From: Coix lacryma-jobi var. lacryma-jobi
Lineage: Eukaryota > Streptophyta > Magnoliopsida > Poales > Poaceae
Reading direction: 5' to 3'
Assembly (NCBI GenBank): GCA_009763385.1
Contig: CM019827.1
Coordinates: 90,194,314 to 90,258,313, forward strand
DNA length: 64,000 nucleotides
The notes under the pieces were generated by a model. The model worked only from the letters and a program-made list of their open reading frames with translations. It did not search any database and had not been told where the DNA came from. A program made the translations under genes and the position numbers. The number at the start of each line of letters is the position of its first letter. Positions within the stretch are counted from its first letter, which is position 1. This document shows, one piece after another, positions 11,837-21,335 of this stretch.

Positions 11837-11862
11837 ATCCCTGGTAACGGCCCAGGAATGCT
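11837..11862 (-). other. Ath-E primer-binding site (tRNA-Asp-like)
   Basis: The + strand ATCCCTGGTAACGGCCCAGG just outside the LTR start resembles the 3' end of plant tRNA-Asp (as I remember it: ATCCCCGGCAACGGCGCCA). On the minus strand it forms the primer-binding site typical of Athila/Tat elements. Confidence 0.7.
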
Positions 11863-13768
11863 TGTTGGCACTTGCTAACGTTGTTACTAGGAGTAGACTA
11901 TGGAGTCTATCCCCGGCAACGGTGTCAGAAGTGCATGAAGCAAGACCGATCACTATACCTAAAGGAGTGGAGCTAAAGCAGCTCTCTACTAATGCCAAGC
12001 GGGGTTGTTAATCCCGACACTAGTAGGAGCTAGCTAGAGAGAATGCAATCTACCAGGAGGAGATTATGCAAGCGCACAGAACTATCATAGTAGCACTTCG
12101 CCTGGGAGTACCAGGTGTCGATTTATTTGATCCCAAGGGAAGGCTAGGGTGGTGTATGAGTTGAGTCAAGGAGGGGATGAGAGTCGAAGAAATAAGAAAA
12201 AGGAAAAGGGGAGACGAGAAGATGATAGGCTAGAAAGAATATATGGGTGGATAGGTAAGGATGAAATGGATGGCTAAGGTAAGGTGGATAACTAGATAGA
12301 TAGAATGGGGTAACTTAGGATAACTACTGATAACTACTAACTAATCCTAGATAACTACGAGCAAGATAACTACGATGCAAGATAGTTTCGAAGCAGGCCA
12401 GGCAAAAGGCAATAAAGCAACTAACTTGAGTATAGTTTTATTCCTATCTTATCAAGTATCGAGGCGTACTAGCCTTTACCACTTACTTAGGTTGAACGCT
12501 AGCACAACGAGCCTTACTGTTAAACTGGGCCAACTACGTGGTGGAATTCAAGGCGCACAGGGCTGTCACCACCTGCTTGCTACCACAGCTATCCGGGGGT
12601 CCAGCCGTATCTGAAGGTAAGTCTATAACTAAGCACCACGCTTAACTATATTCTAACTATCTCTACCCTAGCTTTGAATAGAGACACCCTTGCGGACGTC
12701 AGAGCAAACACTTGACTTAATAAGATCAACACTAAACTAACTAAGCAACCTATTGGCAAAGATCAAACACTAAGCTCACTAGAGATTAACTACTATGGCT
12801 AAGTGAATTGATCTGTAGGATAGCTAGGCACTCAAGCAATCAATCAAGTATACCACTCAATACTGATAAGTAGAATAAAGTAATACTTGAAATGATGAAC
12901 TAGAATATAGTAAATGCTTGAGTAACAAGAGCAAAACCTGAACTGTAGATGAAGGAAGACTCTTCCCAGCTCCAGGACCGATCACTCGCACGCCTCTACT
13001 CTTGAGCTAAGCCTTGAGCAGCGCTACCGTGAGGGCGAAGATGCCTTGCTCTACTAGCTACCTACTTGCCTAAGCTCTCTGAGCTTCTAACCTAACTCTC
13101 ACTTGCTTCTCTTGCTTTGCTTGGAATGGTACTGGTGTAGGTGTAGGTGTGTAGAGGTGCCTCCAAGGGGGTATTTATAGCCCAAATGAGTGAGGGGGGT
13201 ACTTATAGGGTGCAGCCAGCCGACCTAGGGTTAGGTCAGGTGGCGGGCGCCACCCCCTACTGGCGGCCGCCAGTGTCCTGGCCGCTGGATGCACCGTCCT
13301 TGATCCAACGGCCTCCAGGTGTTTGTCCAAGGCGGTTTGGAAGTCGGTTGCATGTCCAAGCAACCGCCATTCAGCCTTGATCCACGCCACTTCATCCTGA
13401 GCCGTCTGATGCCACTGACCTAGTGACCAAGGGCCAAGATTTGGCCTTGGGGAGGTCACACGGATCGGTGACGTGGCAGGGAGTGGCACTTGGGCCAACC
13501 CAAGTGGCGGGCGCCACCTAGAGGTGGCGGGCGCCACCTAGCGGTGGCGGGCGCCACCCTCCTTATGCCCATTTGGGCCCTGGTGAGTGGGCTTGGCCTC
13601 TGGTGCTTCAAATGTCCAAATTTGGTCCAAATTCCTGCATTCAAATAAAAATCTATGGACATGTGGAATTTGGTTAGTTTGAAACCTATTTGACTACATT
13701 TCATGCCTTTTTGATGGACTTTAGGGTAAAATGTTGATGGTAAAACAGGTGTTTAAGGACTGTCAACA
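11863..13768 (-). repeat. Ath-E LTR, 1906 bp
   Basis: On the + strand it runs from TGTTGGCACTTG to GACTGTCAACA, an inverted TGTTG...CAACA pair. The first 67 bases contain a second primer-binding-site-like motif (11910-11929). An array of GC palindromes lies at 13239-13557. Confidence 0.85.
13239..13557 (+). repeat. GGTGGCGGGCGCCACC palindromes in the Ath-E LTR
   Basis: One copy at 13239-13254, followed closely by CTGGCGGCCGCCAG. Three more copies lie at about 13504, 13523 and 13543 with a 20-base period. All are perfect or near-perfect GC-only palindromes. Confidence 0.85.
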
Positions 13769-14330
13769 AGCTCCCCCAAGCTAACCTGTTGCTCGTCCTC
13801 GAGCAACAATGCGGTTTAAGCACTGAGCATGAAATAGATAGCAACTTAAGATGTCTGCAAGTGCATATTGTATAGTGAGAAATAACTTAGCATATATCAT
13901 TAATCATAGCAATGTGGGGCTTATAGCTTTTCACTTCAAACATGCAAGAGTGAAATAAAGCAGTAGATAGGAAACTTTTATCTTGCTTAGGTTTGACTAG
14001 GATTTTGTTTGGAGGTCTTTCAAGGTTTTCCAAAAGAAACAACGTGCTTAAGTCCTCCAAGATTCACTCAATCACTCAATGGTGTTTAAATCCTCACTTA
14101 GGCCAATATGTAGCCTTTCCTATTTCTAAAGAATGATATGTGGAGTTATAGGTAGGCTAAGAACCATGAGCAAATTGCCTGATGTTTATTGCTAAGCTAG
14201 ACACTCAGATCATAAGGAGCAGCAAATCATAAAAATTGATCAAGATGTGCATGTGTGGTTATGTGGAAGTGTATAGAGGGATATTTCATAATCCTTCCTA
14301 GTTAATTTCTGGGGGTCTAGAGCTAATGAT

Positions 14331-14377
<47 letters not shown>

Positions 14378-15400
14378 GGATACATAGTGAGTAGACAAAA
14401 GATGTGTCCTCACATTTTCTTAGGACATAGTCCTCTTTTGAGCTACCTTGCTCACTTTTTTTTTCTTCAGGACATAGTCCTTTCTTGAGCTACTTTGCTC
14501 ATTTTTCACTCTCTCTATTTTTAGCTCTAGATTTCCCCAGACATCTATAGGAAAGGATTGTTGAAATGAAAAAGGGGAAGAGGGAGAAATGCTTATTCCC
14601 AGTGTAGGAATAAGCATAAGGCTAGCAATGGGATGTTTGGCAGGGTATTGCATATCTCCGGTGTAGAGAATAAGCAATTTATTTGGTGGTTGCAAACTTC
14701 CAAAGTGGAGAGTAGGCAATTTATGGTGGGTGTGCGTGAATCTTGATTCAAAAGATATGATAAGCTTCTCTACTAAGATCTATGAGGTCTAACAAAGCTC
14801 AACACAAACAAAGCTCTTTGTGGTTTTGACTAATGAGTAACAAATATTTGGCTGGTGGTGGGATGGGATAAGATCTAGGAGGAACTTTTAGCAAGGTTTT
14901 CATATTTTTTAAAAGAAATCCTCCAGATTAGGTCCTAATTTCACCTTAACAAGTTTAAAGAATTACTCCATTTCTTACTAACTTCATTCACTAAGCATGA
15001 TTTCAGTTTAAGCATGTGCAACCCACAAAAGCTACAACTTAGATAAGACCAGTCGTTCAAACCATAACAATAGCATTAGCATGACATATTTCAAATCTTA
15101 TTCAGGTTTCAACTTGTTTAAGCAAATTTTATCAATTTTATTAATGGAATGGTTATTTAGGCAAGCATGTGGCATTCAAAAGATATAGAATTTAAGAACC
15201 AAATGTAAAGAGTGTAGGCTTGAGACATACCTTATTGGAGCGGGAGTCTCCCCCAAGCTGGCTTCTTGCTTGGTGAAGGGCCTTCTTCTTCTCAGTCGGA
15301 GCTCTTGTTCTCATTTTATTAAAAGGGAAACTATCCTATGATATTTTATTATTGTAACTAAGTTAACATATACCTATGCATATAACTAATGATAACTGAT
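13769..15400 (-). other. Ath-E 3' non-coding region with polypurine tract
   Basis: Immediately right of the LTR the + strand reads AGCTCCCCCAAGC, that is a minus-strand polypurine tract. The following 1.6 kb is AT-rich and non-coding. A second tract-like TCTCCCCCAAGC lies at about 15247. The counterpart in Ath-D (26149-27890) has the same order of motifs, for example paired CAGTGTAG segments. Confidence 0.7.
14333..14374 (+). repeat. (CT)n microsatellite, 21 units
   Basis: A pure CT dinucleotide run within the Ath-E non-coding region. Confidence 0.97.
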
Positions 15401-15405
15401 TTTTT

Positions 15406-15678
15406 TTAGTTACATGCATGACATAGGTTATTTATTTGAAAAAGGGAAATAAAAATTAAAAATAAAACCATACCATAGGTCCAAGGAGTTTCATCCTTAT
15501 CGGGTGGATCTTCTTCCTTGGGCACTTCTTCTCTTAGTACTCCATCTAGTTCTTCTTCTTTTGGCACCTCTCCCTTGTTATGTGAATTACACAACTCAGG
15601 AGGAGGTGGTTCTTTCTTTCTGCTCCACCTTGTTCTTGGGCGCCTCTTCTTGGTACGAACGGGTTTTGCTTCCTGCAT
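15406..15678 (-). CDS. Ath-E accessory ORF downstream of pol, partial
   Basis: A 90-codon minus-strand frame starting MQEAKPVRTKKRRPRTRWSR. It is basic at the N terminus, then proline- and Glu/Lys-rich (KEEPP, VPKEEELDGVLREEVPKEED), and ends with a short hydrophobic stretch (MVLFLIFISLF). It sits where Athila-type elements often carry an extra or env-like ORF between pol and the 3' LTR. Position and composition parallel the Ath-D ORF at 27891-28685, but I see no clear sequence match. The hydrophobic tail may be read-through of AT-rich non-coding DNA rather than a membrane segment. No function can be assigned. Confidence 0.4.
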   Translation of the reverse strand: MQEAKPVRTKKRRPRTRWSRKKEPPPPELCNSHNKGEVPKEEELDGVLREEVPKEEDPPDKDETPWTYGMVLFLIFISLFQINNLCHACN

Positions 15679-15714
15679 GTTAGCGGCATATGCGGGACCT
15701 CAGTAAATCATTAA

Positions 15715-16596
15715 CTATTCCTTCTACATAGCAAGTGGATTGATCAGCTAGCACAACATAGGCAGATGTGGATGACATGGGTGGACCGCTACATGTACAA
15801 CGTTGAGGTGGATGTGCCCAGCCGTGATGCTCAGGATCATGTATGGTGTCGCCAGGTGTTCGCACTACAGGGTAGGACCCCATGGGATGGAGCTAACAGG
15901 GTTGCCTATACTGTTCTTCGGGACATTATGGAGGACCACCCGGAGGTGGTTGCGCAAGCCACTGCTAGCATCTTCCCGACGGCGGACCCTTACCAGTCAG
16001 TGTGGCGTCAGCGGGGTGCCACTATGTTGGAGCCTAGTTCCTTGGAGCGAGAGCACTGTGCGGGACCAGCTGGGAGTGCTATGGCAGCACTCATGGCTAC
16101 CTATAGGTGTTTGTCACACAGTTCTAACTATTTGGATCATATTCTCAGTGAGGAGATAGCTGCACACCACCAGAGTCAGGAGGAGCACACTGCAGAGATA
16201 GACTGCCTCACAACGGAGCTAGCCCATATGACTATTGAAAGGGATCAGGCTCTTCAGAGGGAGCATGACATGGCACAACAGCTCAGTGACCAGCAGGGGA
16301 TGAGGACCTTCTTGTCCACAATCATGGCTGAGACTGAGGAGTGACTTCGAGGTGTGTGTCTTGAGGGCATGCGCGCGACCGAGTAGAACAGGCTTCTCAG
16401 GCTTCAAGTGGGAGGCCTGGAGTTACAACTTCATCAACTCCAGGACTACAATGATCGCCTGCATGAGGAAATCCATCGCCAAGAGAACGAGAGGAACCCC
16501 ATCTTTCCTCAGGAGGACCCAGATCCTCGTGCTTCTTCTAGTGGTTCTTTGGATGTCGCAAGCGATGGCGACGATGATGGTGCCGATAGAGAGTAG
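15715..16596 (+). pseudogene. Tek-1 ORF upstream of gag (orf0-like), two stops
   Basis: One frame runs from the junction through the ATG at 15766 to 16596, broken only by TGA at 16342-16344 and TAG at 16384-16386. Upstream of the ATG the frame is open back to 15715 (WIDQLAQHRQ before MWMTWVDRY), so the N terminus is cut at the junction. The product has a tryptophan-rich N-terminal half, then a likely coiled coil (AEIDCLTTELAHMTIERDQ, later VGGLELQLHQLQDYNDRLHE), and a Ser/Asp/Glu-rich acidic end. I recall that rice RIRE3/RIRE8 were described with an extra ORF before gag; this may be its equivalent, from memory only. The function is unknown. Both stops fit C-to-T changes (CGA, CAG), as expected in methylated repeats. 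Confidence 0.6.
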
Positions 16597-16946
16597 ACTA
16601 GATGGTTTGTTTAGCGCCTGGTGATCTTTTGCCACATATCCTTCGTGCTTGATCTTTTGTTGTTATCATGGGATGATGTAAGGTTGTGTTGTTAACCTAT
16701 GTGTGCGTGGCACAAGACCTTGGAAAAGTCCCATATGTATGGGCATCTATGAATGTTTTATGTTGGCTTTTGCATGTATGTGATGAGCGATCTTATTATG
16801 TGATGCTGCAATGTGGATTGAAATTTATTATGCCTCAGTAATTGTTTGGCGAATTCATTTTCCGAAAAAATTTTGTTGGCATGGTTTATCGTTCTCTACA
16901 ATATTGGCAACATCACCTAATGATCACTTGCCATCAATATATGTAG
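16597..16946 (+). other. Tek-1 spacer between orf0 and gag
   Basis: 350 bases of AT-rich sequence with no ORF. It ends in TATATGTAG directly before the gag ATG, which looks like a 3' splice site, so gag could be expressed from a spliced RNA. That is inference. Confidence 0.4.
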
Positions 16947-18050
16947 ATGACGAAGACTCGTAGTGGAGCTGGCGGTAGTGGTGGTAATGATGATAACAGA
17001 GACAACCGTAATCCACCACGTCCTCCACCAGCCACTCCCGAGCAACTCTTCGCTCAGTTTCTAGGGAGTCAGCGCAATATCGAAGCACTACTACGGGAGA
17101 ATCTGGCACATGGCAATCAGCGCCTGGAGCCAAATCAGTACAGCTCTTTTAAGGATTTCCTAGATACAAAACCACCCATCTTCAAGGAAGCTACTGAGCG
17201 TCTAGAAGCGGAGGAATGGCTGCATACCATGGAGCAAAAGTTTTAGGTGCACAGGCTTACGGAGGAACTCAAGGCCGAATATGCTGCACATCAGCTGCAA
17301 GGACCGACCTGGATTTGGTGGGGACATCACCGTACCACCTATCTTGCCCGTGCGCCAGTCACTTGGGGGATGTTCTCACTGGTTGTTCGAGGACATTATA
17401 TTCTGCCAGGCTTGACTCAGATGAAGGTGACAGAGTTTATGAGCTCGACACAGGGAACCCCATCAATCACCGAGTACCACCATATGTTCAATTCCTTATC
17501 TTGCTATGCACCGGAGTTTGTGGACACCGACGCCAAAAAGATAGCTAGTTTCAAGAGAGGGCTGAATACCAAGATGGGAAAATCAGTGGGTACTTCATCT
17601 TGTACCATCTTCAATGACTTCATAAGTGACTGTCTGATTCAAGAGAACCACAACAACAAGCATGCAGCGGGCAAGGCCCTAAATAGGACATTGGAATCTG
17701 GACCTTCCCAGCCTAGAGGACCACCAGCTCAGCGTTTTCAGTATCGATCATCAGCGCCTGGAGCTCGTTTCAGGCCACCCCAGAAGAAAGGCCAGCAGCA
17801 ATCTCAGTGTAACCAAAGGCAATACAAGATAGCGGCAAATCAAGCTCGAGGAGGCCAGGGCAGCTCAACAGGAAGCAAGCCTCTGGTTCACGGACCATGC
17901 ATCAATTACAACCAAGAGGGGCATTTTGCAAGATATTGCCCTCACCCGAAGAGGCAGCAGGCCAACTACCCCGCACGTCTGCATAACATGACTGCTGAGG
18001 AAGCTCGTGCAGGAGAGCCCGTGACTGCTGGTATGTGTCTCGTTAACCAT
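16947..18050 (+). pseudogene. gag: Tek-1 gag
   Basis: The ATG at 16947 opens MTKTRSGAGGSGG, a Gly/Asn-rich leader, then the gag domain (AEEWLHTMEQKF). A TAG at 17244-17246 interrupts it. The same frame resumes from 17247 (RLTEELKAEYAAHQLQGP) through the second half of the capsid domain and a Gln/Pro-rich linker to a zinc knuckle near 17898-17940 (CINYNQEGHFARYC). The second knuckle cysteine is tyrosine here, so zinc binding should be impaired. The frame runs on into protease without a break, as in other Tekay elements, where gag and pol form one polyprotein. Confidence 0.85.
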
Positions 18051-19325
18051 CATCCCGCAGTTGTTTTGTTTGATACCGAATCATCGCATTCTTTTATGAG
18101 CAAAGCATTTGCACAAAATCATAACCAAGAAATGTCTGAAATAGATTATGGGTTTCGCGAGAGCTCCGTTGGGAGTAGCGTGTTATCTAGACAGATGGTT
18201 TGTAATGCAACCATCGAGATTGGAGGGCACAAGTTTGGAGCTAATCTAGTAGTTTTACCTGGACTAAGCATGGATGTAGTCTTAGGTATGAGTTGGATGA
18301 GTATGTGGAACGCGGTGTTAGACACTGTTGATAGGACTCTTACCTTATCAGATGGACGGATGGGTAACAAACTTCGCGTATGTCTTCCCCGAGGTGCTGA
18401 TTTTGTTGACCTATCTTGCACTCTTCCTATAGAACATCTTTCCAAAATTCCAGTTGTCCGAGATTTTCCAGATGATTTCTCGGATGAGTTACCAGGATTA
18501 CCACCCAAGAGAGTCGTGGAATTTGCAATTGAGTTGTTACCAGGGACTGCACCGATCTCTAGAAGATCGTACTGTATGCCGCCCAATGAACTAGCAGAAC
18601 TCAAAACTCAGTTTAAGGAACTCTTAGGCAAGGGGTTCATTCAACCTAGTGTATCAGAATGGGGTTGCCCAGCTTTGTTTGTTAAGAAGAAGGATAAGTC
18701 ACTATGAATGTGTGTGGATTATCGTCCGCTCAATGCCATGACTATCAAGAATAAATATCCGTTACCACGGATAGACATTCTGTTTGATCAGTTATCTAGA
18801 GCTAAGGTGTTTTCCAAGATCGATTTGAGGTCGGGTTATCATCAAATCAGAATTAGGCCATAGGATATCCTGAAGACCGCATTCTCAACCAGATATGGAT
18901 TGTATGAGTACCTTGTCATGTCCTTTGGATTGACAAATGCCCCAGCATACTTCATGAGTTTGATGAACTCGGTGTTCATGCCAGAACTGGATAAATTTGT
19001 GGTCGTGTTTATTGATGATATTTTGGTATATTCAGAGAACTCAGAAGACCATGCAGAGCACTTGAGGATTGTTTTGACCAGACTTAGGGAGCATAAGCTC
19101 TATGCTAAGTTTAGTAAGTGTGTGTTTTGGATGAAGAAAGTACATTTCCTTGGTCATATCTTATCCGAGGAGGGAATCTCAGTTGACCCTAGTAAGGTAC
19201 AAGAAGTAATGGATTGGAAGGCTCCTACATCGGTTGGAGAGATTCAGAGTTTCTTGGGCTTAGCAGGATACTATCGCCGATTCATTCCTGATTTCTCTAA
19301 GATTGCAAAAGAATCAGAAGTTTGA
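18051..19325 (+). pseudogene. pol: Tek-1 protease and reverse transcriptase
   Basis: The aspartic protease active site near 18070 reads FDTESSHSF where the family has DTG, so the catalytic triplet is changed. The reverse transcriptase starts about 18560 (ELLGKGFIQPS...EWGCPALFVKKKDKSL), breaks at TGA 18705-18707, continues with CVDYRPLNAM, and breaks again at TAG in RIRP-stop-DILKTAF near 18861. The polymerase motif FIDD near 19008-19019 is intact. The frame ends at TGA 19323-19325, where a short deletion and frameshift follow the YYRRFIPDFSKIAK motif. It encodes RNA-dependent DNA polymerase for element replication but cannot make a full protein as it stands. Confidence 0.88.
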
Positions 19326-21312
19326 ATGGAAGAGGAGTGTGAAACCGCTTTCCGTACCTTGCGGAAACTGTTGACCACTGCTCCTGTTTTGGCTCAACCG
19401 GATATTGAGAAGCCCTTTGATGTCTTTTGTGATGCATCGAAAGTTGGTTTAGGTTGTGTTCTTATCAAGAAGGCAGGGTGATTGCTTATGCATCTCGTCA
19501 ATTGAGAAAACATGAAGTGAATTATCATACACATGATTTGGAATTGGCTGCAGTTGTACATGCTCTGAAGATCTGGAGACATTACCTACTTGGCAACGTC
19601 TGTAATATGTATACAGATCATAAAAGTCCAAGTACATCTTCACTCAATCTGAATTGAACATGAGGCAGAGAAGATGGCTTGAATTGATTAAAGATTATAA
19701 TCTGCAGATTCACTATCATCCCGGTAAAGCGAATGTCATAGCCGATGCTCTGAGTCGGAAATCGCACTGTAATACATTGAAGTTACTACCAGAAGACGAG
19801 TTCAGTTTAATGCATCCTGTAGTGCTACATGACCTTGAGTTACGCAGCACTTTGGTTGATCAAATCAGGGAGAGGCAGAAAATAGATAAGGGGATTTACC
19901 ATATCAAGGAAAGGATTAAAGCCGCAACAGAACAAGTTAAGCATTTTCGAGTGGATGACAATGGATTTCTATGGTTTGACCAGCGCTTAGTAGTACCTAA
20001 GGATAGAGAACACAGAAATCGGATTATGGACAAAGCGCATTTCTCTAGGATATCCATTCATCCTGGAAGCGCTAAAATGTATCAAGATTTACGTCCCAGA
20101 TTTTGGTGGACTAAGATGAAGAAGGAAATCGCTGCTTATGTGGCTAGATGTGACACATGTTGCCGGGTGAAAGCTATTCACCTGAAACCAGCCGGAATGC
20201 TTCAACCGTTATCTATACCCGAGTGGAAGTGGGAAGAAGTGAGTATGGATTTTATCACCGGTTTGCCCACTACTCAGAAAGGGAATGATTCGATTTGGCT
20301 AATTGTGGATCGTCTTACCAAGACAGCACATTTCGTTCCAGTCAAGACCAGCTATAAAGCACCAGACTATGTAGAGATCTACTTGAGTCAGATTGTTCGA
20401 CTCCATGGTGTACCAAAGATTATAGTTTCAGATCGAGGATCACAGTTCACTGCACCATTTTGGGAAAAGCTGCAAAAGGAGTTAGGCACGGAGTTGATCC
20501 GAAGTTTGGCCTATCATCCACAGACGTCAGGACAGACAGAAAGAGTGAACCAAGTGTTGGAAGATATGTTGAGAGCCTGTGTAATATCAGCAAAAGGTTC
20601 TTGGGAGAAATGGTTGCCTTTAGCAGAGTTCGCATATAACAATGGTTATCAAGAGAGCATTCAAATGGCGCCTTTTGAAGCCATATATGGTAGAAGATGC
20701 AGAACGCCGATAAATTGGGTTGAACCGAGGGAACATCGGTACTATGGAATTGATTTCGTCAAAGAAGTAGAAGAACAAGTTAGAATCATTCAGCAGCATA
20801 TGGCAGCTGCACAATCTCGACAGAAAAGATATGCCGATAAACGTAGAAGGCCGCTTGAGTTCAATGTCGGTGACTACGTCTACCTGAAGGTTTCACCTAT
20901 GAAAAGTGTCAAACGCTTTGGAGTCAAAATGAAGTTAGCGCCAAGGTTTGTGGGGCCTTATAGAATCATGGAAAGGAGGGGAGAAGTAGCTTATCAACTA
21001 CAGTTGCCAGAACATTTGAAAGCTATATTCCCTGTATTCCATGTGTCACAATTGAAGAAATGTCTTCGAATACCCGAGGAAGAAGTGCAACCAGCCAATA
21101 TCAAGTTGCAATCTGATCTTACTTACTCTGTACAGCCGCATCGAGTACTCGACGAAAAAGAAAGAGCAACCCGTGGAAGAATAGCTAAGCAATAGAAGGT
21201 AACTTGGAGTGAACAAGACGATCGGGATGCTACTTGGGAGATGCACGACTATCTACAGGAGGTGTACCCACACTTTTATGAAAAATGGTTAGTAACTCAA
21301 ATTTCGGGATGA
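19326..21312 (+). pseudogene. pol: Tek-1 RNase H, integrase and chromodomain
   Basis: RNase H motifs (FDVFCDASKVGLG, then YASRQLRKHEVNY and HDLELAAVVHALKIWRHY) are shifted in frame at about 19480 and 19640. From 19654 one 513-codon frame gives the tether (HPGKANVIADALSRK), the integrase zinc finger (His residues near 20040-20055; CDTCC near 20150), and the catalytic core with Asp in SMDFITGLP, Asp in VSDRGSQF and Glu in QTERVNQ. The GPY/F-like module follows (RFVGPYRIMER). A TAG at 21193-21195 precedes a chromodomain-like tail, KVTWSEQ...DATWE...YPHFYEKW, ending at TGA 21310-21312. Integrase inserts the cDNA; chromodomains are thought to steer insertion to heterochromatin. Confidence 0.9.
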
Positions 21313-21321
21313 GATTTCTTT

Positions 21322-21335
21322 AAGGAGGGGAGGGC
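21322..21335 (+). other. Tek-1 polypurine tract
   Basis: AAGGAGGGGAGGGC lies directly before the TGTAACACC start of the 3' LTR. Confidence 0.85.

Larger units (their letters stand above)
11800..15705 (-). mobile_element. Ath-E: partial Athila-like Ty3/gypsy element, reverse strand
   Basis: One LTR (11863-13768) has a primer-binding-site-like leader on its left and a polypurine tract plus 1.9 kb of 3' internal sequence on its right. One LTR serving two partial internal regions suggests unequal recombination or deletion that removed gag-pol and the other LTR. The 3' region is laid out like that of Ath-D: a long non-coding stretch and then an accessory ORF. The right edge abuts the Tek-1 internal region at about 15705. 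Confidence 0.75.

Noticed and set aside
11559..12011. 150-codon ORF across a Copia PBS and an Athila LTR
   Set aside because: It spans the junction of two elements and does not match the gag frame, which starts at 11647 in another frame.
19394..19643. Minus-strand ORFs opposite Tek-1 RNase H
   Set aside because: Shadows of the coding strand, which has clear RNase H motifs.
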